A DNA stretch of 64,000 nt from Streptomyces diastatochromogenes. GTDB taxonomy: Bacteria > Actinomycetota > Actinomycetes > Streptomycetales > Streptomycetaceae. The position numbers and the translations under genes were made by a program. The notes beneath the pieces are model-generated. The model saw only the letters and a list, made by a program, of their open reading frames with translations, was not told the DNA's origin and made no database searches. Below, one piece after another: positions 57,763-64,000 of this stretch (its first letter is position 1; each line of letters begins with the position of its first letter). The stretch spans positions 62,001 through 126,000 of the forward strand of contig NZ_MCGQ01000048.1 of assembly GCF_002242805.1 (NCBI RefSeq). Reading direction: 5' to 3'.

Positions 57763-58617
57763 TCAGCCGAGTTCGAGCGTGGCGACCCCGAAGATCCGCT
57801 CCCGGGCGTGCTCCCGGACCGGCCCGGTGTACATCCGCGCCGTCTCGAACGAGGCGCTGAAGCCGGCCTCTTCGGCGAGCGCGACACCGGCCGCGTTCGG
57901 TTCGGGGACGTCGATCGCGACCTCGCGGCCGGTGACGTCGGCGGTGAGCGCGGCGAACAGGGCCCGGGCGTCGTCGGCGGTGTCGGCGAAGAGGGGGCCG
58001 ATGCGCAGGGTGTCCTGGCCGGGCCGGATCACGCCGTAGCCGGTGAGGCGGTCGCCGTCGTGGCGGACGTACGCGCGGTGGCCGGGGCCGGTGAGCCACT
58101 CGGCGAGGAAGCGCGGGCGGTCGGCCGGGGAGCAGGCGCTGTCGTAGGCGGTGACGGCGGGCAGGTCGGCGGGCCCGGCGGGACGGACGCGCTCGGGTGT
58201 CCGGCTCTGCGGCGCGGTGCCCGTGAAGCGGACGGTGCGGTAGGCGAGTTCGAAGCCGGACTGGCGGTAGTTGTCCTGCTGGGCGACGACTCCGTCCAGG
58301 CCGACGGTGCGGTTTCCGGCGTGGGCCAGGGCGGTCTTCCAGGTGGTGAGGCCGTGGCCGTGGCCGCGCAGGTCCGGGCGGACCAGGTAGCAGCCGAGGA
58401 AGGCGTAGTCGGAGCCGTAGTTCACGACGGAGATGGCCGACACCGGCTCACCGTCGATCCGGCCGAGGAAGAACCCGTCCGGATCCTGGGCGAAGAAGGC
58501 CGGACCGTCGGACAGCCCGGGATTCCACCCCTCCGCCGCCGCCCACCCGCTGATCACCGGCCAGTCGGCGAGGGTGGCCTGCGTGACGACGAGGTCCTGG
58601 GGGGCCGGAGAGGTCAT
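57763..58617 (-). CDS. GNAT-family acetyltransferase, two-domain
   Basis: 284 residues. N-terminal GNAT domain (about 8-145) with ISVVNYGSDYAFLGCYLVRP and DLRGHGHGLTTWKTAL, the acetyl-CoA loop, and a C-terminal GNAT-like domain (about 155-275: GYGVIRPGQDTLRIGPLFAD). This pair is the layout of the acetyltransferase-plus-YitI/DUF family. Substrate unknown. ATG 58617 preceded by GAGAGG. Convergent with the deaminase gene. Confidence 0.87.
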   Translation of the reverse strand: MTSPAPQDLVVTQATLADWPVISGWAAAEGWNPGLSDGPAFFAQDPDGFFLGRIDGEPVSAISVVNYGSDYAFLGCYLVRPDLRGHGHGLTTWKTALAHAGNRTVGLDGVVAQQDNYRQSGFELAYRTVRFTGTAPQSRTPERVRPAGPADLPAVTAYDSACSPADRPRFLAEWLTGPGHRAYVRHDGDRLTGYGVIRPGQDTLRIGPLFADTADDARALFAALTADVTGREVAIDVPEPNAAGVALAEEAGFSASFETARMYTGPVREHARERIFGVATLELG

Positions 58618-58844
58618 CGGTGCGCTCCATTCCGTGGGGGTCGGACGTGCTGGACGGCGCGGTACGGCGACCGCGCCCGCAGCATCCTTGCCGATCAACG
58701 CGGGCCGCGCCACGCGGGGTTCGGCCGTTGCGAGGTCAAGCCGGCGTGATGCGAACGGAGTTGGAAAGGCCCGCCGAACACGACCCGGGCCCCACGCCGT
58801 GGGCCCCACCGGGCCGGCGTCCGGCGGGGCTCACGGCGTGGGGG

Positions 58845-59513
58845 TCAGCGGTCTCGGCCTGGGCGGAACCGGCGGTACAGGACCGTGCCGGTGAGGAGGA
58901 AGGCGGCGCTGCCGGCGACCACGGGGGCCGTCAGGTCGGTTCCGGTGTGGGCCAGGGTGGCCACGGGCGGCCGCGCGGCGGAGTGCGCGGTGGGCGGGTG
59001 GGTCCTGGTGGGGGCCGGCGGCTTCGGGGGCGGCGTCGGGTGATCGCCGGGGTTGTTGGTGGAGTGGTTGCCCTGGGCCGGGTTGCCCACGCCGACCACG
59101 TCGACGGAGTTGCCGCTGACGTTCACCGGCAGGTGCACGGGGAGCTGGACGCCGTTGCCCGAGAGCACGCCGGGCGAGTCCTTCGTGCCGCCCTGCGCCG
59201 ACGCGCCGCCTGACGTGGACGAGGCGCCGGACGTCGACGAGGCGCCCTTGCCGGCACCGCCGCCGTTCGCACAGGTGTTGCCCGCGGCGGGGTTGAGCAG
59301 CCCCACCACGTTCACGGTGTTGCCGCACACGTTCAGCGGGACGTGCACCGGGAGCTGGACGGTGTTGCCGGAGATCACTCCGGGCGAGCCGGCCGCCGAG
59401 CCGTCGGCGGCGGCGCCGTCGGCCGCGAAGGCGGCGGACACCGGCATCGCCACGGCCATCGCGCCGGAGGCGGCGACGACGGCGATCACCCCGTTTCGGG
59501 TAGCCCGTCTCAT
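58845..59513 (-). CDS. Long chaplin with two chaplin domains and LAxTG sorting signal
   Basis: 222 residues. Signal peptide (residues 1-30, AAFA end), chaplin domain 1 (about 42-81) and 2 (about 112-151), Pro/Thr-rich wall-spanning region, sortase motif LAHTG at 187-191, hydrophobic helix and RRFRPGR tail. This is the ChpA-C type: a wall-anchored amyloid surfactant for aerial hyphae and spores. In domain 1 the paired Cys are C63 and C81; in domain 2 the equivalent positions are Ser133 and Ser151. ATG 59513 has GGAAA before it. Expression would depend on the bld/sigma-BldN path in other species; no such site was identified. Confidence 0.93.
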   Translation of the reverse strand: MRRATRNGVIAVVAASGAMAVAMPVSAAFAADGAAADGSAAGSPGVISGNTVQLPVHVPLNVCGNTVNVVGLLNPAAGNTCANGGGAGKGASSTSGASSTSGGASAQGGTKDSPGVLSGNGVQLPVHLPVNVSGNSVDVVGVGNPAQGNHSTNNPGDHPTPPPKPPAPTRTHPPTAHSAARPPVATLAHTGTDLTAPVVAGSAAFLLTGTVLYRRFRPGRDR

Positions 59514-59653
59514 AGGTTTCCCTGCCTTCCAGACATCGTCGCGGGCACTCACCCGCACCCCAGAAAACGCAGGTGAACCATCCGAGTTATGGCTTATCGG
59601 TCTTTCACCCCGTCGAGTGACATGATCCTTCGAACCGCACGCAAAGTAATCGA

Positions 59654-59668
59654 ATGATCATTGATCAT
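59654..59668. promoter_or_regulatory. Short palindrome in the chaplin/peptidase spacer
   Basis: ATGATC-ATT-GATCAT (59654-59668) in a low-GC stretch of the 285-bp spacer between the divergent chaplin and aminopeptidase genes. Candidate operator; no regulator known. Confidence 0.35.
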
Positions 59669-59798
59669 GACGGAAGGCGCGAAGGGTAGATCATCGGACA
59701 CCGTCCCGCTCGCCCGGAGGCGACCCGCACAGGGCCCGCATATGGTGATCGGGGGCGCCCGCCCCGGTCCGCAGCGGGTGCGCCCTGGGAGGCGATCC

Positions 59799-61436
59799 AT
59801 GCTGGTCAAGCTGTCCCCACGGCCCGCCATGCGGCGCTGCGCGGGCGCCGGGGCCCTCACCCTGGCGCTGCTCGGGTCCGGGCTGCCCACGGCGGCCGCC
59901 GCCGACCAGCCGCAGCCGGACCTGTCCCGCTTCTACCGGCAGAAGGTGTCCTGGGCGCGCTGCGAGGGCCCGGACATGCCCAAGGACCTCCAGTGCGCGA
60001 AGGTGACCGTCCCGATCGACTACGCGCACCCGGGCGCGGGCACGCTCGGCCTGGCGCTGGCCCGCTACCGGGCGACCGGCACGTCACGGGGCTCGGTGCT
60101 GCTCAACTTCGGCGGACCCGGCGGCGCGGGTATCCCCGCACTCGCAACTGGCGGCAAGGAGTTTCTGGAGCTGACCAACGGCTACGACGTGGTCACCTTC
60201 GATCCGCGGGGCGTCGGCCGGTCCTCCCCCGTCAGCTGCGGCCAGGGCACGGAGGATGCCTCGGCGGCGATGGGCCTGAACGCCGACATCAGTCATCCCC
60301 AGGCCCTGCTGAAGAAGCTGCGGCGGGCCGCCGACCAGTGCGCCAGGCACTCCGGCCCGGTCCTGCGCCACATAGGCACCGTGAACGCCGCCCGGGACCT
60401 GGACGTCATCCGTCAGGCCCTCGGCGACAAGAAGCTCAACTACCTGGGCTTCTCCTACGGCACGCGGCTCGGCGCCGTGTACGCGGCAGAGTTCCCGCAC
60501 AAGGTCGGCCGGATGACCCTGGACGGCGTGGACACCCTGACCGAGCCGCTGTCCGAGCAGGGCCTGGCGGGCGCCGAGGGACAGCAGACCGCGCTGGACG
60601 ACTTCCTGGACTGGTGTACGACGGACATCGGGTGTCCGTTCGGGCAGGACCGGCGTGCGGCCGGGGACCAGGTCGTCCAGCTGGTGCGCTCGCTCGACGA
60701 GAACCCGGTGCCCACGGACTTCGGCGGCACGTTCTCCGGCCAGGACCTGGTCGGCGCCATCGGGCAGGCCCTCTACAGCAAGGAGATGTGGCCCACCCTG
60801 GAGCGTGCGCTCGTCTCACTGGTCGAGGACGGCGACACACGGCGGCTCCTCAGCCTCACCTCCGGCGGCGGTTTCGCCGTGCCCGTCCGGCAGGGCGGCG
60901 GGGGGAAGTCCCAGGATGGCGAGCGGCGGGACAGCGGGCTCGTGGACGCCCAGGACGTCCCCGCGGACAACCTGCCGGCCGCGCTGATGGCGATCAACTG
61001 CGCGGACGATCCCGACCGGCCCACCGAAGCGCAGATCACCAGGGATCTGAAGGGTCTGCAGGCCGCCTACGACAAGGCCTCGCCGGTCTTCGGCCGCTTC
61101 CGGCTCACCCAGCTGCTGATGTGCTTCGGCCGCCCCAAGGGCACGAAGTTCATCCGTGACCAGGTCAAGAACGTCCACTCGGCCAAGATGCTGCTGGTGG
61201 GCACGCGCGGCGACCCGGCGACGCCGTACCGCTGGACCGAGGAGACGGCCCGGCGGCTCGGACCGTCGGCCGTGGTGCTCGACAACAAGGGCGAGGGACA
61301 CACCGGCTACTCGTCGTCCACCTGCGTGCACCGCAAGGTCATCGACTTCCTGCTGTACGGCACCCTGCCGCCGAGCGGCAGCTCCTGCCCGGCGGACGAG
61401 AACGACTGGAGCTCCACGGCGAACACCACCCATTGA
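59799..61436 (+). CDS. Secreted tripeptidyl aminopeptidase-type alpha/beta hydrolase
   Basis: 545 residues. Signal peptide (MRRCAGAGALTLALLGSGLP then TAAAADQ). Catalytic domain of the S33/tripeptidyl aminopeptidase family: NFGGPGGAGIP (oxyanion loop), YLGFSYGTRLGAVYA with Ser at about 219, TRGDPATPYRW for the Asp and EGHTGYSSSTCVH for the His, with an inserted cap and two conserved Cys pairs (e.g. INCADDP). It removes peptides from N-termini outside the cell, like SlpD/SlpE/Tap proteins. ATG 59799 chosen for GGGAGG seven bases upstream; longer in-frame starts lack a signal peptide at the right place. Confidence 0.9.
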   Translation: MLVKLSPRPAMRRCAGAGALTLALLGSGLPTAAAADQPQPDLSRFYRQKVSWARCEGPDMPKDLQCAKVTVPIDYAHPGAGTLGLALARYRATGTSRGSVLLNFGGPGGAGIPALATGGKEFLELTNGYDVVTFDPRGVGRSSPVSCGQGTEDASAAMGLNADISHPQALLKKLRRAADQCARHSGPVLRHIGTVNAARDLDVIRQALGDKKLNYLGFSYGTRLGAVYAAEFPHKVGRMTLDGVDTLTEPLSEQGLAGAEGQQTALDDFLDWCTTDIGCPFGQDRRAAGDQVVQLVRSLDENPVPTDFGGTFSGQDLVGAIGQALYSKEMWPTLERALVSLVEDGDTRRLLSLTSGGGFAVPVRQGGGGKSQDGERRDSGLVDAQDVPADNLPAALMAINCADDPDRPTEAQITRDLKGLQAAYDKASPVFGRFRLTQLLMCFGRPKGTKFIRDQVKNVHSAKMLLVGTRGDPATPYRWTEETARRLGPSAVVLDNKGEGHTGYSSSTCVHRKVIDFLLYGTLPPSGSSCPADENDWSSTANTTH

Positions 61437-61563
61437 TGACGGAAGCCGCGCAAACGGGTAACACGTGCGATTCCGGAACAACCTCCCGGCCGGCCCGGAC
61501 GTCACACTGGTCAGGCGCGCCTTGGGCCGCCGGACCCGTACGTGACCGACAGGGGAACCCGCC

Positions 61564-62088
61564 ATGCGCATCCGCGCCGCCATCGCCGTACCCGCCGTCT
61601 CCGCCGCCGCGGCGGCCCTGCTGCTCACCGCGCCGCCGAGCCAGGCGGCCGTGGGGCACGCCAAGACCGCCCGCTGCGCGGAGAAGGCGCTGACCCTGCG
61701 GGCGAAGGCGTCCTTGAACGACCCTTCCGTGGTGCGGGTCAGCGTGACCAACCGCGGCGCCCGGACCTGCGTCGTCGACCGCGTGCCCACGATCACCTTC
61801 GGTGACCTGGACGGGGCCGCCCTGCCGGTGCCGGAGGGCGGCAGCGGCACGTACCGGCTCGGGGCCGGAAAGACCGCCTACGGGGCCGTACGCACCATCG
61901 CCGACCCGGCGGACCCCGAGGCCCGCCGGGTGGACGCGATCACGGTGGCCGCGTCGGCCTCCCAGTGGGGCCGCGCCTTCACGTCTGCGCAGCTCGGCAC
62001 CGGGAGCGAGGTCCGGGTGTGGGAGCCGGTGACGACGTGGTGGCAGCCGACGCCGACGGCCGCGGACCGGGCGCTGGGCCTCGGTTGA
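61564..62088 (+). CDS. Secreted DUF4232 protein
   Basis: 174 residues. Signal peptide RIRAAIAVPAVSAAAAALLL then AVGHAK. The mature part is a beta-rich DUF4232 domain with paired Cys (RCAEKAL and RTCVVDR) and VRVSVTNRGARTC at its core; the family is common in secreted actinobacterial proteins, function unknown. ATG 61564 follows GACAGGGGAACCCGCC. No operon evidence with the upstream peptidase, which is 127 bp away. Confidence 0.86.
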   Translation: MRIRAAIAVPAVSAAAAALLLTAPPSQAAVGHAKTARCAEKALTLRAKASLNDPSVVRVSVTNRGARTCVVDRVPTITFGDLDGAALPVPEGGSGTYRLGAGKTAYGAVRTIADPADPEARRVDAITVAASASQWGRAFTSAQLGTGSEVRVWEPVTTWWQPTPTAADRALGLG

Positions 62089-62152
62089 GGGTCGGCTGCG
62101 GGGAGCAGGGCTCTGGGCCTCGTCCGGAGAGCAGCAGGCCGGGTGTCGGGGT

Positions 62153-62592
62153 CTCAGCTCAGGGTCAGTTCCGGGGGAACCGCGGAGTGGCCCCTCAGCC
62201 TCGAACGAGGGCCGGCTTCAGAGAGCCGCTGACAGGGCCCTGGGCCTCGCCGGGGAGCCGCGGGCCGGGTGCTGGGGCCTCAGCTCAAGGTCGGTTCGGG
62301 GGAATCGCCGACCGGCCTCTCGACCTCGACCGAGGGCCGGCTTCGGGGAGCCGGAAGCAGGACCCTGGGCCCTGCTGGCAGCAGTCGGCCGAGGGGCGGA
62401 GCCTCAGCTCACGGTCAGTCCCGGGAAACCACACGCCGGCCCCTCGACCTCGATCGAAGGCCAGCCTCAGGGAGCCGCCGACAGGACCCTGAGCCGCGTC
62501 GCCGGCTTCAGAGAGCCGCCCACAGGGCCTGAGCCTCGGCCGAGGAGTCGCAGGCCCGGTGCTGGGGCCTCAGTTCAAGGTCAGTTCCGGGT
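62153..62592. repeat. Decayed tandem copies derived from the asnB 3' end
   Basis: The block CTCAGCTCAAGGTCAGTTCC and close variants starts at 62153, 62279, 62403 and 62569, spaced 126, 124 and 166 bp. The last is the true end of asnB (its last codons plus stop). Read on the minus strand the earlier copies still code a six-residue end followed by TGA: PELTLS, PEPTLS and PGLTVS, against PELTLN of asnB. Intervening segments also repeat (GGGCCGGCTTCnGnGAGCC). No gene is supported from 62089 to 62569; open frames there only reflect repeat composition. Confidence 0.75.
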
Positions 62593-64000
62593 TGTAGAGG
62601 TCCAGCCACTGGGCGAGGTCGAGGGCGCGCTCCAGGCCGCGGCGGCCCACCTGGGTGCTGACGGGGGTGTCGCGTTCGGCGGCTTGACGGACCCGCTCTC
62701 GGTCGACCAGGTCGAAGACGGGGTGGGAGGGCCGGGTGAGGAGGTCCTTGACCTGGTCCTGCAGGGCGCGGGCGTAGCGCGGGTCCTGGGTGGACGGGTA
62801 CGGGCTCTTGACCCGCTCGTAGACCGAGCGCGGCAGGAGGTCCGCCGTGGCCTCCCTGAGCAGGCTCTTCTCCCGGCCGTCGAAGGACTTCAGCGACCAG
62901 GGCGTGTTGTAGACGTACTCGACGAGCCGGTGGTCGCAGAACGGCACCCGGACCTCCAGGCCCACGGCCATGCTCATCCGGTCCTTGCGGTCGAGCAGGG
63001 CGCGGACGAAGCGGGTCAGATGCAGGTGGCAGATCCGCCGCATCCGGTACTCGAAGTCGCTCTCGCCGTCCAGGCGGTGGATGCCGGAGACGGCGGTGCG
63101 GTAGCCGTCGGCGATGTATCCCTCCAGGTCCAGGGTCTTGGCCAGGTCGGGGCGCAGGACGTCGGAGTCGTCGCCGAAGTGGCGGCCGAAGTGCACCAGC
63201 CAGGGGAAGGTGTCGGCGCGGCGGACGTCCTCGTCGAAGAACTGCAGGTAGCCGCCGAAGACCTCGTCGGCGGACTCGCCGGACAGGGCGACCGTGGACT
63301 GGTCGCGGATGGCGCGGAAGAGCAGCAGCAGCGAGGTGTCCATGTCGCCGAAGCCGGCCGGCAGGTCGCGGGCGCGGATCACCTTCTCCCGGACGGCCGG
63401 GTCGGCGAGGGCCTGGGCGTCGAGGACGATGTCCTGGTGGTCCGTGCGGGCGAGCCGGGCCACGTCGTGCACGAAGGGGGTGTCCGGGGTGCCGCGCAGC
63501 TCGTCGGCGACGAAGTTGTCGGCCTGCCCGACGAAGTCGACGGCGAAGCTGCGGACCTTCTCCCCGTGCTCGGCGAGCTGCCGGGCGGCGAGCGCGGTCA
63601 TGGCGGAGGAGTCGAGGCCGCCGGAGAGCAGGGTGCAGCGCGGGACGTCGGCGACCAGCTGGCGGCGCACGATGTCGTCGAGGAGCGAGCGCACGGTGGC
63701 GATGGTGGTGTCGCGGTCGTCGGTGTGCGGGCGGGTCTCGAGGCGCCAGTAGACCCGAGTGCGCAGACCCGTGCGGTCGACGGTGACGACGGTGCCGGGT
63801 TCGACCTCGTGCATGCCGTCCCAGACGGCGTGTCCCGGCGTCTTGACCAGGGTGAACAGCTCGCGCAGGCCGTCCAGGGCGACCCGGGGCCGGGCGAGCG
63901 GGTTGGCGAGGATCGCCTTGGGCTCGGAGCCGAAGAGGACGCCGTCCGGGGTCGGGTGGTAGTAGAACGGCTTGATGCCCATGCGGTCGCGGATCATCAC
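62570..64000 (-). CDS. asnB: Asparagine synthase (glutamine-hydrolysing), C-terminal part
   Basis: The last 476 residues; the start and the N-terminal Cys of the glutaminase domain lie outside the window. The tail of the glutaminase domain is RDRMGIKPFYYHPTPDGVLF. The synthetase domain has the PP-loop LLSGGLDSSAM, then ALSGESADEVFGGYLQFFDE and FDGREKSLLREATADLLPRS. It adenylates Asp with ATP and uses ammonia from Gln. The standard length for AsnB is ~610 residues, consistent with the missing part. Whether it is the housekeeping or a cluster-associated copy cannot be seen. Its 3' end has seeded the repeats downstream. Confidence 0.93.
   Translation of the reverse strand: MMIRDRMGIKPFYYHPTPDGVLFGSEPKAILANPLARPRVALDGLRELFTLVKTPGHAVWDGMHEVEPGTVVTVDRTGLRTRVYWRLETRPHTDDRDTTIATVRSLLDDIVRRQLVADVPRCTLLSGGLDSSAMTALAARQLAEHGEKVRSFAVDFVGQADNFVADELRGTPDTPFVHDVARLARTDHQDIVLDAQALADPAVREKVIRARDLPAGFGDMDTSLLLLFRAIRDQSTVALSGESADEVFGGYLQFFDEDVRRADTFPWLVHFGRHFGDDSDVLRPDLAKTLDLEGYIADGYRTAVSGIHRLDGESDFEYRMRRICHLHLTRFVRALLDRKDRMSMAVGLEVRVPFCDHRLVEYVYNTPWSLKSFDGREKSLLREATADLLPRSVYERVKSPYPSTQDPRYARALQDQVKDLLTRPSHPVFDLVDRERVRQAAERDTPVSTQVGRRGLERALDLAQWLDLYNPELTLN

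Noticed and set aside
61965..62492. 175-codon frame over the asnB-derived repeats
   Set aside because: Its internal repeats simply reflect the tandem DNA; no conserved domain and it overlaps the DUF4232 gene.

Overview
The window is typical Streptomyces chromosome. The DNA is very GC-rich with strong third-position GC bias, GTG and TTG starts are common, and several genes appear leaderless. Markers include a long chaplin, a 2-methylisoborneol-type terpene operon with its encapsulin, a streptophobe-type membrane protein, LitR/ECF-type light regulators, an ECF42/DGPF pair and a mycothiol-type DinB protein. No tRNA, rRNA, CRISPR array, insertion sequence or phage module is visible. Functions are assigned from family motifs read by eye; no database search was run.

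Layout. 0-2.7 kb: RNase H, VOC protein, zinc alcohol dehydrogenase. 2.9-6.4 kb: a volatile-terpene operon (family 2B encapsulin shell, C11 terpene cyclase cargo, geranyl-diphosphate C-methyltransferase) ending in a perfect 13-bp hairpin. 6.5-13.3 kb: phosphotransferase, VOC, epoxide hydrolase, an ATPase/XRE pair, a serine-repeat membrane protein and a streptophobe protein. 13.3-17.2 kb: Ser/Thr kinase, small partner and FHA-FHA-ABC transporter, tightly packed. 17.2-30.7 kb: mixed metabolic and regulatory genes (SnoaL-like, aldo/keto reductases, LysR, DinB, adenosine deaminase, BlaI/M56 pair, SBF transporter, aldehyde dehydrogenase, ECF42 with YciI, acyl-CoA dehydrogenase-like protein). 30.9-34.5 kb: a sulfonate-sulfur locus with a Cys-containing leader peptide, SsuE-like reductase, the remains of a deleted SfnB-type gene, an SsuD-like monooxygenase and a divergent LysR. 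34.7-38.5 kb: photolyase, B12-binding MerR (LitR-like), divergent ECF sigma factor and an SPW membrane protein.

38.6-47.8 kb holds the most notable system: four overlapping genes on the minus strand, transcribed as alpha/beta hydrolase, caspase-like protease fused to a VMAP-type C-terminal region, MoxR AAA+ ATPase, and a 1743-residue protein combining a vWA domain, an HTH-like segment, a P-loop NTPase, eight 38-residue helical repeats and a class III cyclase-like domain. It resembles the vWA-MoxR-VMAP class of predicted NTP-dependent conflict (defence or cell-death) systems, with an unusually elaborate vWA component and two candidate hydrolytic effectors.

48-55 kb: an APC permease and a ROK repressor divergent from each other, then a secreted GH2 exo-glucosaminidase. 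A near-identical 21-bp palindromic element sits between the permease and ROK genes and over the GH2 transcription start, so the three look like one chitosan/glucosamine regulon. 55-64 kb: a secreted beta-sandwich protein, GlsB-type membrane protein, acetyltransferases, a deletion scar joining the decayed 5' ends of a MerR and an MFS gene, a deaminase, a two-domain chaplin, a secreted tripeptidyl aminopeptidase, a DUF4232 protein, a block of decayed tandem copies of the asnB 3' end, and asnB itself running off the window.
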